Positions 24,706-33,921 are shown, counted from the stretch's first letter. The stretch: 38,733 bases of DNA from Rhizobium sp. LC145 (GCF_001005825.1 NZ_LBHV01000020.1:1-38733), one strand, 5' to 3'. Translations and numbers: made by a program. The notes: generated from the sequence alone by a model not told the origin.

Positions 24706-25491
24706 TTATGCAACGATCCGCAAAAGCTCCCTCGCCATGCGGGCATCCTTATCCTCATTGGCACCGATGGATGTGCCGATCCCGAGATAGCGCTCTGCTA
24801 TATCTGCAGATCCGGCGAGCGCGGCCGCCGCGCCCTCCATGACCATCTGCCCGTTTTCGATGACATAGCCGCGGTCGGCGATCGAAAGCGCCTGTCGGGC
24901 ATTCTGCTCGGCCAGCAGAATGGTGATGCCTTCGCCGCGCAGACGCTGGATCAGCTGAAAAATCTCGTTGACCAAAAGCGGCGCCACTCCGAGCGACGGT
25001 TCATCGAGGATCAGCAGCCGCGGCCGCGACATCAGTCCACGTGCGATCGCCAGCATCTGCTGCTGGCCGCCGGAAAAATTCCCTGCCACATCGCCGAGGC
25101 GATCTTTCAGCACCGGAAAGAACATGCAGACGAATGCCAGCTGGCTCTCGATATCCATCGACAGTCGCGACGGCACACTGTAGGCGCCGAGCCGCAGATT
25201 TTCGAGGACCGTCATGCCGCCGAAAATCTGTCTGCCTTCGGGAACATGCGCAATACCGAGCCGGAGCCGGTCCGATGCTGAAAGGCCCTTGACCGACTTT
25301 CCATCGAAAATCACTTCGCCCTGCATGGGCGTCAGGATTCCCGACACGAGTTTGGCAATCGTGCTTTTACCGGCACCGTTGGATCCGACCAAGGTTGCGA
25401 TCTCACCGGCATCCAGGGACAGAGTAATCTTGTTCAGCACACTCGCGCCGGTATAGCCCGCGGAAACGCCTTTCAACTCAAGCAGCGGCAT
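24706..25491 (-). CDS. ABC transporter ATP-binding protein, LivF type
   Basis: A 261-aa ATPase of the branched-chain amino-acid/amide (HAAT) transporter family. Walker A GSNGAGKST, signature FSGGQQQMLAIARG, Walker B LLILDEPSLGVAP and the LivF-type HVPEGRQIFGGMTVLENL are all present. ATG 25491 follows GGGAGCAGA and overlaps the end of the LivG-type gene by 14 bases. A longer frame upstream is overlap only. The 25-residue tail after YLGIGTS is unusual for LivF. It should pair with the LivG-type ATPase beneath the fused permease. The substrate is probably an aromatic acid rather than an amino acid, judging from the operon. Confidence 0.92.
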   Translation of the reverse strand: MPLLELKGVSAGYTGASVLNKITLSLDAGEIATLVGSNGAGKSTIAKLVSGILTPMQGEVIFDGKSVKGLSASDRLRLGIAHVPEGRQIFGGMTVLENLRLGAYSVPSRLSMDIESQLAFVCMFFPVLKDRLGDVAGNFSGGQQQMLAIARGLMSRPRLLILDEPSLGVAPLLVNEIFQLIQRLRGEGITILLAEQNARQALSIADRGYVIENGQMVMEGAAAALAGSADIAERYLGIGTSIGANEDKDARMARELLRIVA

Positions 25492-26281
25492 TCTGCTCCC
25501 TCCCCAGATATGCTTCGATGACCTGCGGGTTTCTCTGAACCTCCGCGGCCGAACCAGCGGCGATGACCCTGCCGGCGTCGAGAACGACCACGTGATCGGC
25601 GACATTCATGACCAGTGACATATTGTGTTCCACCACCAGGATCGAGATTCCGGCAGCGCGGATCGCTCTCAGAAGGGCGGCCAGTTCCTCGGTTTCCGTG
25701 TCGTTGAGACCTGCGGCCGGCTCGTCGAGACAGAGAAGCCGGGGGCTGCCCATCACGGCGCGGACGACTTCCAGCAACTTCTGGGCACCCATAGGCAAGT
25801 CCACGGCATGCGCATCCTTGAAGCGCTCGAGGCCGACGATTTTCAGCATCGCCAATGCCTGGGACCGGATCCTCATCTCTTCGCGCCGGCTTTCCGGGCT
25901 CCACAGCATCTGGCCAAAATCACTGCTTTTAATCAGGCGATGGCGACCGACCATGACGTTTTCCAGAACAGTCAGACCCGGAAAGACACGTGCCGACTGG
26001 AATGTCCTGATCAGGCCGAGATTGGCGATGTCCATGGGGCTCCAACCGGCAATCTGCTTTCCAAAAAATGCAACGGTTCCTTCGTCGGGCGGGAAAATGT
26101 TGGTGATCAGATTGAAAACCGTCGTTTTCCCTGCACCGTTGGGTCCGATGAGCGCCGTGATGGAATTCTCCTGTACGGAGAAATTCACGCCGTCGGTCGC
26201 CTTCAGCCCGCCGAACTTTTTCGATAGACCGTCCACTCGCAGGATATCCGTGCCGTTCGGCTGTTTTAGATCCTGGCTCAT
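25478..26281 (-). CDS. ABC transporter ATP-binding protein, LivG type
   Basis: A 267-aa ATPase. Walker A GPNGAGKTT, LivG-type GLIRTFQSARVFPGLTVLEN, a variant signature region LPMGAQKLLEVVRAV, Walker B LLCLDEPAAGLN, and the switch His in VVEHNM. The signature has lost the usual S-G-G-Q form seen in many ATPases, as is common in LivG proteins (LxxGxQ). The start overlaps the permease stop by 4 bases (ATGA), so translation is coupled. Partner of the LivF-type ATPase. Confidence 0.92.
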   Translation of the reverse strand: MSQDLKQPNGTDILRVDGLSKKFGGLKATDGVNFSVQENSITALIGPNGAGKTTVFNLITNIFPPDEGTVAFFGKQIAGWSPMDIANLGLIRTFQSARVFPGLTVLENVMVGRHRLIKSSDFGQMLWSPESRREEMRIRSQALAMLKIVGLERFKDAHAVDLPMGAQKLLEVVRAVMGSPRLLCLDEPAAGLNDTETEELAALLRAIRAAGISILVVEHNMSLVMNVADHVVVLDAGRVIAAGSAAEVQRNPQVIEAYLGREQNAAA

Positions 26282-28182
26282 TGAGCACCTCCTTCCGCCA
26301 GTCCCTGGCTGTTCGCGACGGTTTTCGGGGTCGACACGCGGCTCATCGCGTGCGCGATAACGCCGTACATGCCGCGCGGCAGATAGAGGAAACAGAGGAT
26401 CAGCAGCGCCCCGCTGAAGAAGGTCTTGTACATCGCCAGCGGCTGGAAGATCGTCGGCAGCATTGTCAAAAGCACGCTTCCGAACACAGGGCCGACAAGC
26501 GTCCCTTCGCCGCCGATGACGAGCATCGAGACCAGTTCCAGCGAGCGTGCCGTCCCCACCATTTCAGGAGCGAGGAAGTTGAAGGAGTAAGCCAGAAGAC
26601 TGCCGGAGATCGATGCGAGAGCGGCGCTGATCATGAAGACGGCCAGCTTGTAGCGGACAATGTTGATACCGAGCGCGCTGGCCGCCATCTGGTCAGACCG
26701 TATCGACTGCAGGGCGCGGCCGAAACTCGTGCGTAACGCACCGAAGAGGCAGAAAAGCACCACGACATCGACCGCGACAACCAGGAAGTACATGGACATC
26801 GGCGTATCGAAATACAGGGGACCGACCGAGAAGGACGGGATCCCGACCATCCCCGACGGTCCACCGGTGATGTCGATGAAACCGATGGCGCAGGAATCGA
26901 TGAGCAGTCCGAATGCCAATGTCGCCAGTGCCAGATAGAGACCACGCAGCCGCAATGTCACGATCGACAGCACCAGGGCGGACAGAAGCGACAACATGAC
27001 GCCCGCCGCAATACCGAAGACAGGCTCTATCCCGTAATTGATCGAGAGATACCCGGCCGTATAACCGCCGATCGCCATGAAACCGGCCTGGCCAAGGCTC
27101 ACCTGTCCCGTATAACCCATCAGCAGATCCAGGCCGATCAAGGCAAGGAAAATGATCGCGGCAATGGTCAGGCTCGAGATATACGCAGCCGGAATGACCA
27201 GCGGGACGACAACGGCGATGACGATGCCGACTGCGGCGGCGATCCAGGCGGTTTGCGGCGCGAGCCTCGTGAGGTGACCCCAGACTCGCGGTTCCTCGCG
27301 AACGTCTTGCCGGCGGGTAATCTTGGACGGGATAAGACCGGTCGGCGCATAGATGAGGATAAACAGCAGCAGGATCAGTGCGATGGCGTTGCTGAACAGT
27401 GACGAAACGTAGGCCGTTGCAAACTGGGTGACCAGTCCGAGAAAGAGACCTCCGACGATCGCGCCGGGGAAGGACGAGATACCGCCGATGACCACCGCGA
27501 TGAAGCCGGATATGGTGAAAAGCTGTCCGGTATTGAATTGCAGCGTAGTCGTCGGAGCGACGACCACGCCGGCCACCGCCGCAATCAGTGTCGCCAGCGT
27601 GAAGCTGAGCAGCGTCATGCGCTTGACGTTGATACCCATCAGCGCGGCGGCGGATGGGTTTTCCGAACAGGCGCGCAGGGCCTTGCCGACCTTCGTCCGG
27701 GAGATCACGAACCAGACCGCCAGGAAGATGACAATTGCCGTGCCAATGATCCAGAACGTTTGCGTCGTGATCCTCAATCCGCCGATTTCGAGCGGCTGCT
27801 CGCCAGAGAATGCGGGAACAGAATAGGGCTGGCTTCCCCAAACGATGAGCGAGAAGCCTTCGATCAGCGTCAGGATGCCGACCGTCAGCATCAAAACGTT
27901 TGCATTGGAAAGCTTCTTCAACGCGGGTACGAAGGTGAACCATCCGATCGCCAGTCCTACGACCGTCGTTCCTCCCACCGCGCACAGAAGCGCGATGGGA
28001 AGGGGAAGGCCTAGTCGCTGGCTGAATGTGTAACCGGCGAGCGCCGCGAGAACTGCAAACCCGCCCTGCGACAGGTTTACGACCCCCGTCACGCGGTAGA
28101 TCAACGAAAATCCGAGGGCGATCAACGCATAGATTGCGCCCAGCAGAACGCCGCCTACGAAAATCTGTAGGACTTCAGCCAT
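26278..28182 (-). CDS. ABC transporter permease, LivH-LivM fusion, 634 aa
   Basis: The first 290 residues are a LivH-type permease (LGAIYALIALGFSLIYRVTG, VVNLSQGGFAVLAA, AVIGGISSFPGAIVGG). After a short hydrophilic linker with RRQDVREEPR, residues about 320-620 are a LivM-type permease (LLMGYTGQVSLGQAGFMAIG, GGEGTLVGPVFGSVLL). The two are normally separate genes; fusions occur in HAAT transporters for aromatic compounds and others. Multiple membrane segments, about 8 in each half. It lies 25 bases after the binding-protein gene and overlaps the LivG-type gene by 4 bases. The fusion appears clean, with no internal stop. Confidence 0.92.
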   Translation of the reverse strand: MAEVLQIFVGGVLLGAIYALIALGFSLIYRVTGVVNLSQGGFAVLAALAGYTFSQRLGLPLPIALLCAVGGTTVVGLAIGWFTFVPALKKLSNANVLMLTVGILTLIEGFSLIVWGSQPYSVPAFSGEQPLEIGGLRITTQTFWIIGTAIVIFLAVWFVISRTKVGKALRACSENPSAAALMGINVKRMTLLSFTLATLIAAVAGVVVAPTTTLQFNTGQLFTISGFIAVVIGGISSFPGAIVGGLFLGLVTQFATAYVSSLFSNAIALILLLFILIYAPTGLIPSKITRRQDVREEPRVWGHLTRLAPQTAWIAAAVGIVIAVVVPLVIPAAYISSLTIAAIIFLALIGLDLLMGYTGQVSLGQAGFMAIGGYTAGYLSINYGIEPVFGIAAGVMLSLLSALVLSIVTLRLRGLYLALATLAFGLLIDSCAIGFIDITGGPSGMVGIPSFSVGPLYFDTPMSMYFLVVAVDVVVLFCLFGALRTSFGRALQSIRSDQMAASALGINIVRYKLAVFMISAALASISGSLLAYSFNFLAPEMVGTARSLELVSMLVIGGEGTLVGPVFGSVLLTMLPTIFQPLAMYKTFFSGALLILCFLYLPRGMYGVIAHAMSRVSTPKTVANSQGLAEGGAQ

Positions 28183-28207
28183 GGTGGACTCCGAGTTTCG
28201 ACTGGTA

Positions 28208-29377
28208 TTACTTGAGCGGAGTTCCGCCTACGTCACTGACGGGAACCCAGGTCCCACCGGCGGTGTCCCACCGGGTTATGACGACATTGGATTTGTCCAG
28301 GCCGCGCTGGGGATCCCGCTTGAAATCGTAGACGCCGTTGATGCCTCCGAAATCCTGAAGGTTGTTCAGGTAGTTGCGGAGAGCATCGGCATCCGCCTTC
28401 GCCGGCATTGCCTTCAAGGCGCTGACGACGAGAAGTGCCGGGTCCCAGGCAAACGTCGAAGGCCCGTCGGGTTTCACGTTCGCCGATTCGAATGCCTTGT
28501 AAAAGGCTGCCTTTGCCGCCGCGACCTTCGGAGAAGCGTCGCCCTTTTCAGACTTCAGCCAATGGGGAGCGGGGATATATAATTCCTTCGGCAGAAACGA
28601 GGAATATTGCTCCATCTGCGCGTAGGTCATGTTACCGTCGGTAGTTCCTACCGGAACGTCAAAACCCGCATCGCGGATCGCCTTGAAAATCGTCCCGATC
28701 GGTGCGCCTGTGGACCATGCGATCACTGCGTCGGGATTGGCGCCCTTGATCCTTTGAACCAGTGCGCTGGCGCTGACTTCTGTCGGGTTGAATTGCGCTT
28801 CGGCAACGATCTTGATGTCGGACAGATCGCCCTTGCCCACGGATGCGGTAATATTCTTGTAAGCGTCCTGCCCGGTTGCGTCCGTGGAGGTTATCAGCCC
28901 GATATTCTTCCAGCCCCGGTCGCGGAAATATTTGAGCAGTCCTTCCGCCAGGCCCTTGGTGGAGACACTCGAACTGAAGACGAACTCTCCCGGCTTGGGA
29001 TTCATCGACGGGGAAAGACAGTACAGAACCGGGCCGCTTCGAACCAGCGGACCCATGGCGTTGCAGAGGCCAGACACGGCCGAGCCGATAATGACCGGCG
29101 GAGCCCCAGCCTTGATGCTATTGACCAGCTGCACCGCGATCTGAGGGCTGGATTGGTCGTCGTGGAAGACGAACTTGATCTGTTTGCCATGCACTGTTTC
29201 GGTGGCTGCAGCCTTTTCGTAAAGTTGCAGGGCCTGTTGTTCGGCCTTGCCGAGAAAGGCACCGCCTCCGGTAAGCGGCAGGACCACATTGATGTCGAGT
29301 GTCTCCGCCTGTGCGATGTGCGCACCCACAGATACGGACATGGCTAGCGTTGCAAAGATAGTCTTAACCAGACCCAA
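28208..29377 (-). CDS. ABC transporter periplasmic substrate-binding protein (HAAT family)
   Basis: About 390 aa with a signal peptide ending near AHIAQA. The mature protein begins ETLDINVVLPLTGGGAFLG, a typical Leu/Ile/Val-binding-like start, with IGSAVSGLCNAMGPLVRSG, GLITSTDATGQDAYKN and NPDAVIAWSTG in the expected order. TTG 29377 is preferred to TTG 29383 because GGGAGG lies 8 bases before it and only 2 before the other. First gene of the minus-strand operon; a TTGACA promoter with an operator-like palindrome lies about 70-98 bases upstream. The ligand cannot be read from sequence; an aromatic acid is inferred from the neighbours. Confidence 0.88.
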   Translation of the reverse strand: MGLVKTIFATLAMSVSVGAHIAQAETLDINVVLPLTGGGAFLGKAEQQALQLYEKAAATETVHGKQIKFVFHDDQSSPQIAVQLVNSIKAGAPPVIIGSAVSGLCNAMGPLVRSGPVLYCLSPSMNPKPGEFVFSSSVSTKGLAEGLLKYFRDRGWKNIGLITSTDATGQDAYKNITASVGKGDLSDIKIVAEAQFNPTEVSASALVQRIKGANPDAVIAWSTGAPIGTIFKAIRDAGFDVPVGTTDGNMTYAQMEQYSSFLPKELYIPAPHWLKSEKGDASPKVAAAKAAFYKAFESANVKPDGPSTFAWDPALLVVSALKAMPAKADADALRNYLNNLQDFGGINGVYDFKRDPQRGLDKSNVVITRWDTAGGTWVPVSDVGGTPLK

Positions 29378-29446
29378 AACCAAAACCTCCCTTAAATCGC
29401 GATCAATTTTTTCACGGGCATTTCGCTCCTCTGCGAATGCGTGGGT

Positions 29447-29475
29447 AAATTCTTAGATATCTTAGGATTTGTCAA
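29447..29475 (-). promoter_or_regulatory. Promoter of the transporter operon
   Basis: On the minus strand, TTGACA (29475-29470), a 17-base spacer, then GAATTT (29452-29447). The -35 is a perfect consensus, the -10 is weak, which fits a controlled promoter. The palindromic operator occupies the spacer. Confidence 0.6.
29452..29465. promoter_or_regulatory. Operator-like site A (transporter operon)
   Basis: Plus strand CTTAG-ATAT-CTTAG; minus strand CTAAG-ATAT-CTAAG. It matches the TTAG-N4-CTAA motif with one mismatch and sits between -35 and -10, a repressor position. Confidence 0.5.
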
Positions 29476-29688
29476 GGATCAATTTCTGCCGGCCATATCG
29501 ACAGAGAAGTTCAAAATAGCCGCGATCTTTTCCTGCTACGGACCTAGTAAATGCCCCAATTTTTTAGGTTTCGGCACAACCTTGGCGTATCGTTTGATAT
29601 CTAATTATCTATGGTTGATGCCTGTCTTCGCGTGATTGCTATCGACACATGCTCATGTGATAGTGAGGACAAATGGAGTTTCTTAGGT

Positions 29689-30195
29689 ATGAAAGCTGAT
29701 ACGGCTCAAAACGCCGATCTCGTCGCCGGCTCGGAAGAGCAAGTCGCCCTGCCGTTCGCCGCAAGCTTAGGTTACCAGGTGCGCCTGACTCACAGGCTTA
29801 TCCAGAAATATCTTCAGCAGCGGATCGAGCCATACGGCGTATCGCTGGGAATGTGGTATTTTCTTCGAGCCCTATGGAACGAAGATGGATTAACGCAAAA
29901 ACAGTTGTCGCTGATCGTTGGAACCATGGAGCCGACAACTCTTTCCGCGATCAAGGCGATGGAGCAGAACGGATTGGTCAACCGCAGTCGCAACAGCGAG
30001 GACAAGCGCAAGATCAACATTTTTCTTACCGAGCGCGGCCATAAACTGAAGCATGAGCTGATGCCCATCGCAAAAGAGGTCGTTGGTGCGGCAGCTTCCG
30101 GGTTCACCGAAAGGGAGATCCAAATGTTGATGCAATTCCTTGGTGCCATCCAGGCCAATATGACGACGAAGATTCAGCCTGAAGTCGCCACCTAA
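29689..30195 (+). CDS. MarR family transcriptional regulator, 168 aa
   Basis: Winged helix-turn-helix fold of the MarR type: N-terminal dimer helix (LGYQVRLTHRLIQKYLQ), recognition region LTQKQLSLIVGTMEPTTLSAI, wing with RNSEDKRKINIFLTERG (the family D-x-R motif), and C-terminal dimer helix. MarR proteins usually repress nearby genes and release DNA when an aromatic ligand binds. ATG 29689 follows GGAG 10 bases ahead; the longer frame has no better site. Divergent from the binding-protein operon and followed by an exporter gene. A half-site CTTAG overlaps its start region, so it may also regulate itself. Confidence 0.9.
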   Translation: MKADTAQNADLVAGSEEQVALPFAASLGYQVRLTHRLIQKYLQQRIEPYGVSLGMWYFLRALWNEDGLTQKQLSLIVGTMEPTTLSAIKAMEQNGLVNRSRNSEDKRKINIFLTERGHKLKHELMPIAKEVVGAAASGFTEREIQMLMQFLGAIQANMTTKIQPEVAT

Positions 30196-30480
30196 CGTTC
30201 TTCGTTTCCTAAGTGAAGACGAGTTGCCAAACGCCGAATCCTGCCGGATTTCATGGCTACGCGGCACTGCCGTTCTAAATTTTTGCAGAAAAAGCCCCAC
30301 CTACCCCTGTTCTTATCCCCAGAACTAACTTAGCTTTCTAAACATTGACCTGAAGTGGCTAAAAGGGCCAGCGAAAGCGTCAGAACCTTCCCCTGTAGAG
30401 AACCAATCAATGTCAATTGCAGCCGCCTCCAGTTCCGCAAGAGTGAATGCCAGATGTAGCGGCTTTCTGATGGTCAGGGC
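30196..30480. other. Intergenic region with operator-like site B
   Basis: About 285 bases without a gene between the MarR gene and the first exporter. It contains the palindrome CTTAGCTTTCTAA. No convincing -35/-10 pair was recognised, although a promoter for the exporter is expected here. Confidence 0.45.
30329..30342. promoter_or_regulatory. Operator-like site B (exporter)
   Basis: CTTAG-CTTT-CTAAA. The 12 bases TTAGCTTTCTAA are identical to those at site C upstream of the oxygenase gene, 3.6 kb away. It lies about 140 bases before the exporter start. Confidence 0.55.
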
Positions 30481-31392
30481 ATGACCGGAGAGATTCTGGC
30501 GTTCATCTCTGCGTTATGTTTTGCGTTGGGCAGTATTGCGATTGTCAACTCGTCGAGGAAAAACGACAACGGTCTCCTTCTGTCCGTTGTTCTGACCGGC
30601 GGTTTCGCGCTCATTGCCTGGGCGTTTCTTGGGCGGCCGTTTTTCTCGGCCGACATTCAGGAGCATTTCTGGCCGGCGATTGCCTGGTTCGCCGCAGCCG
30701 GCATATTTTCGACGGTATGGGGGCGCACCACGCTCTACAGGTCGGTCCAATTGGCCGGCGTGGTCCGGGCGACGACAATCCGGCGGCTGACGCCATTCTT
30801 CTCCGCTCTCTTTGCGTGGCTTGTCCTGGCGGAAAGCCTGTCAGTCCCCGCCATGCTCGGAATGGCTGCGCTGGGCGCGAGTTTCGTCATGCTCTATTTC
30901 GACAATCGTAAGCTGAGCGCCGATTCCATCTCGAAAGAAGATCTGTCCCGAGGCTGCATGCTGGCTCTTCTGTGCGCGATGACCTATGCGGTCAGCTATG
31001 TCGTTCGCCGGAGCGGCCTTTCTCTCATGCCGGACCCCTATCTCGGTGCATTTGCCGGGTCGTTAGCTGCATTAGTTTACTATCTCGTCGGGATGACGGG
31101 GCTCGTCGGGATGGTGGGGCGCGCGGGGGGAGAGCGCAGGCGCTTTTCGTTCCGTTCCCTCGACAGACCCCAGCTTGCCGCCGCCTCGCTGATTTCCCTG
31201 GGCCAGGTCATTCAGTTCGTGGCCCTGAGCCATACGACGGTCGCACGGGTCGCCGTGGTCAACTCGATAGAAATATTCCTGTCGACCTATCTCGCGGTGT
31301 TCATCTTCAAAACGGAAAAGTTTCCGTCGATGCTTGCCGTGTTGGCAACGGCACTGGCCACTGTTGGGCTGGTCGTCGTGGCCGCAGGATGA
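30481..31392 (+). CDS. EamA/DMT family transporter, 303 aa
   Basis: About ten hydrophobic segments arranged as two EamA repeats (first beginning ILAFISALCFALGSIAIV, second around GCMLALLCAMTYAVSYVV). These drug/metabolite transporters move small organic solutes, often outwards. The start ATG 30481 is preceded by a weak ribosome site (GGTCAGGG). The operator-like site B upstream suggests control with the catabolic genes. It may export an intermediate or move an aromatic substrate; the direction cannot be told from sequence. Confidence 0.85.
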   Translation: MTGEILAFISALCFALGSIAIVNSSRKNDNGLLLSVVLTGGFALIAWAFLGRPFFSADIQEHFWPAIAWFAAAGIFSTVWGRTTLYRSVQLAGVVRATTIRRLTPFFSALFAWLVLAESLSVPAMLGMAALGASFVMLYFDNRKLSADSISKEDLSRGCMLALLCAMTYAVSYVVRRSGLSLMPDPYLGAFAGSLAALVYYLVGMTGLVGMVGRAGGERRRFSFRSLDRPQLAAASLISLGQVIQFVALSHTTVARVAVVNSIEIFLSTYLAVFIFKTEKFPSMLAVLATALATVGLVVVAAG

Positions 31393-31521
31393 GGAGTTTC
31401 GGGACTGGATCCCGCGCCGACGCCCGCCTGTCTGCCGGGTGCGCTTGGAGCAGCTGGCGCGCCGGATCCAGCCTGAGGGATGAACGCGCAGCTTTCCGAT
31501 CCCGGTCAATCTGGAGATATC

Positions 31522-32469
31522 ATGGTTACGGCCCCCCAACGTCTTAATATCGGGCATTTGGCCTTCGCCATCCTGCCGCCGCTCTTCTGGGCGGGCAATT
31601 TCTTTCTTGCTCGCGCTTTCCGCGATGATATTCCGCCCTTCCAGATGTCGTTCTGGCGGTGGCTGATAGCCTTTTTTCTGCTCCTGCCTTTCGTGTTGCC
31701 GAAACTGCGCCAGAATCGCGATCGGCTCAGGCGAGAATGGCTTTGGCTTTCTGCCCTGGGCATCGTCGGCGTTACAGCGTTCAATTGCTTCATCTACGTT
31801 GCACTGCATCACACGACGGTGGTCAATGCCGCGCTGATAAACTCGCTCATGCCGGTCATGACGCTTGTTTTTGCTTATATTTTCCTGCGCGTGCGGATCG
31901 CTGGGCTGCAAGTCCTCGGCGTCGCGCTGGCACTGACCGGGGCCGTCGTCATTATAGCGCGTGGCAATGTCCACATACTTTCCGCCCTGGCGCCCCAGTA
32001 TGGCGACATTCTCGTCTTTCTCGGCATGAGCGCATGGGCCCTCTATACCGTGCTGATCCGCTGGAAGCCGACTGCACTCGATCCGCTGGTCTTTCTGTTG
32101 ACGACAATAGGTTTCGGGGTTCTAGGCCATATGCCCATTGCCGTCTGGGAGGCGGCCGTCGTCGGCACCATGACGGTGAGTGCCGGAAGCCTTCTTGCAC
32201 TGGTCTATTTCGCCATCTTCCCCTCGCTGCTGGCCTACATATTCTGGAACCGGGCCGTCAGGAGTATCGGGCCGGCACGGGCGTCTCTGTTCATGTATCT
32301 GATGCCATTGTTTGCAGCCGGGCTCGCGATCATATTCCTCAACGAAAGCCTTCAAGCATACCATGTCTTCGGCATGGCGATCATCGTCGCCGGCTTGACG
32401 ATGTCCATGCGCGCTTCAGCGCCGGCGCCGGCTAAAGGCCTGCCTGATCGACAACCGCAACGCGGCTGA
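31522..32469 (+). CDS. EamA/DMT family transporter, 315 aa
   Basis: A second ten-segment EamA protein, not a close copy of its neighbour. First repeat contains PPLFWAGNFFLARAFRDD and LWLSALGIVGVTAFNCF; second repeat ALYTVLIRWKPTALDP and YIFWNRAVRSIGPARASLF, typical of the family. Start ATG 31522 follows GGAG at 5 bases; an in-frame ATG at 31480 with TGAGGG is an alternative. It lies 129 bases after the first exporter, probably in one transcript, and ends before a strong terminator facing the oxygenase gene. Confidence 0.85.
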   Translation: MVTAPQRLNIGHLAFAILPPLFWAGNFFLARAFRDDIPPFQMSFWRWLIAFFLLLPFVLPKLRQNRDRLRREWLWLSALGIVGVTAFNCFIYVALHHTTVVNAALINSLMPVMTLVFAYIFLRVRIAGLQVLGVALALTGAVVIIARGNVHILSALAPQYGDILVFLGMSAWALYTVLIRWKPTALDPLVFLLTTIGFGVLGHMPIAVWEAAVVGTMTVSAGSLLALVYFAIFPSLLAYIFWNRAVRSIGPARASLFMYLMPLFAAGLAIIFLNESLQAYHVFGMAIIVAGLTMSMRASAPAPAKGLPDRQPQRG

Positions 32470-32556
32470 CACGACGGTTCGGGCCATACAATGCGAGCTG
32501 GAACTGCCGGGCCAGCCGACAGCGTCGGCCCTCAATCATGACATCGCACGAATCAT

Positions 32557-32590
32557 GAAGCCCGCGCCGTCCTTCGACGACGCGGGCTTC
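32557..32590. terminator. Two-way terminator between the exporters and the oxygenase gene
   Basis: GAAGCCCGCG (32557-32566) pairs perfectly with CGCGGGCTTC (32581-32590), a 10-bp stem with a 14-base loop. It separates converging genes. Confidence 0.75.
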
Positions 32591-32624
32591 AATTGGACAA
32601 GACGCGAAGCGCCGTTATGCGTCC

Positions 32625-33905
32625 CTACTCTGCCGCGAGCGGCTGATCGGGGTCTACCAGCGTGCGCCAATCCACGGATTTCGGATAGACGCCTTCACGC
32701 GAAGCGATCAGCGCCTGCGGAAGCCGGGGGGCATCCGTGCCGATCGCGCTGCCGCCGGCTGCAACTTGGCGGGCCGCGTCCACCATCAGTCGCCGGAATT
32801 CGACGATTGCGAGATCTGATGCGCCGAGGACGTCGTTCGTCCGATCGACGATCGGGCCCATGCCGACCCACATCGCAATATCCTGGTTGGGAATACCCTT
32901 GATGCCGGTGAAGTTACCGAGTTTCATGGCCTGCCGGTCCTGCAGAAAATTGTTTTCCCGGGTCCGATGGGTTTCCCACCTGTCATTGAGGTGGATGCCT
33001 TTCTGGGCATGGTTGAACTTCCGCCAGTCCTCGGTGCTCGGGCAGTCCGTGCCGCCCCAGGCTATGAAGTGAAACGCTGTCGTGACGTCGTCAATCGGCA
33101 CGATGACGCTGGCGACGTTATACGAGCTGTTCGGCGGGATCAGGGAGTAATACGGCGCCACGAATTCAGTGATGCGCAAATAGTTGTGGGTATCAGCACC
33201 CTTGATGGGACGGCGGATGGCTGCATAGTGAAAGCCGTAGCTGGTCGTCTGGGTCTGCATTTTCGGCGACTTGTCGGTCGACGGCCGATACCATGACTTG
33301 TCGTCTGCCGCCGCGCCTTCGACACGGGCTGGCACCATGTCCGACGAGTGAAGGCTGGAAGAGTGGGCGCTGTCGATCTGGCCCTCGTGGATTTGAGCCC
33401 AGTTGCACGGGATCCTGATTTTCAGGATCGAAACCTGTGTACTTTCCGTCGGCGCGAATGCAGGGGGATCGAATTCCGGAACCTGCTCCTTGTCGCCGAA
33501 CCAGGCCCAGACGAATCCGCCCCATTCCTTGACGGGGTAGGAGCGATGCTTGACCTTGTTCATCAACGGGCTGCCTTCCGGCTCGGAGGACATCGCGACC
33601 ACGTTGCCGTCCACGTCCATCTTCCAGCCATGATAGAGGCAACGCAGGCCGCATTCCTCGTTGCGCCCGTACAGAAGCGAGGCGCGGCGGTGAGGACATA
33701 ATTCGTCAAGCAGGCCAAGCCTGCCGTCGGTGTCGCGGAAGGCGACATATCGCTCGCCAAGGACTTCGACCAGCAACGGCGTACCATCGCGCTCGGCAAC
33801 TTCCTCGATCAGACACACGGGGGTCCAGTGCTGACGCATCAGCTTTCCCATCGGCTTGTCCGCAGATACCTGCGTCAGAACATCGTTTTCTTCGGGAGTA
33901 AGCAC
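32625..33905 (-). CDS. pht3: Rieske oxygenase large subunit, phthalate 4,5-dioxygenase-like
   Basis: A 426-aa aromatic-ring oxygenase. Rieske [2Fe-2S] ligands are C70, H72, C89 and H92 (CPHR and CLYHGW). The mononuclear iron site shows H181 and H186 in DSAHSSSLH. The sequence GRNEECGLRCLYHGWK and the long C-terminal half with NFLQDR, FTGIKGIPNQDIAMWVGMGPIVDR and ASDLAIVEFRRL match the phthalate dioxygenase group, which works without a beta subunit and uses a PDR-type reductase, as found next door. It would convert phthalate, or an analogue, to the 4,5-cis-dihydrodiol. Start GTG 33905 follows GGAGG 9 bases ahead; a longer frame reads through the operator. Transcribed away from its reductase gene. 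Confidence 0.85.
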   Translation of the reverse strand: MLTPEENDVLTQVSADKPMGKLMRQHWTPVCLIEEVAERDGTPLLVEVLGERYVAFRDTDGRLGLLDELCPHRRASLLYGRNEECGLRCLYHGWKMDVDGNVVAMSSEPEGSPLMNKVKHRSYPVKEWGGFVWAWFGDKEQVPEFDPPAFAPTESTQVSILKIRIPCNWAQIHEGQIDSAHSSSLHSSDMVPARVEGAAADDKSWYRPSTDKSPKMQTQTTSYGFHYAAIRRPIKGADTHNYLRITEFVAPYYSLIPPNSSYNVASVIVPIDDVTTAFHFIAWGGTDCPSTEDWRKFNHAQKGIHLNDRWETHRTRENNFLQDRQAMKLGNFTGIKGIPNQDIAMWVGMGPIVDRTNDVLGASDLAIVEFRRLMVDAARQVAAGGSAIGTDAPRLPQALIASREGVYPKSVDWRTLVDPDQPLAAE

Positions 33906-33921
33906 GGCTACGGTCCTCCAA

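Larger units (their letters stand above)
29378..29688. other. Divergent regulatory region between the transporter operon and the MarR gene
   Basis: About 310 bases, AT-richer than its surroundings, with no gene. It contains the binding-protein promoter and operator (29447-29475), a possible MarR-gene promoter near 29582-29612 (TTGGCG, 17 bases, TTATCT), half-site-like words ATCTAA (29601-29606) and CTTAG (29682-29686), and the ribosome site GGAG of the MarR gene. Confidence 0.5.

Noticed and set aside
23595..24842. A 415-codon plus-strand frame opposite the exported hydrolase
   Set aside because: The minus strand has a signal peptide, the GHSGGG elbow and a ribosome site; the plus frame has none of these.
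24706..29377. True branched-chain amino-acid transporter
   Set aside because: The proteins are of the Liv type, but the operon includes an exported hydrolase and faces aromatic degradation genes and a MarR regulator. Amino-acid transport is possible but not favoured.
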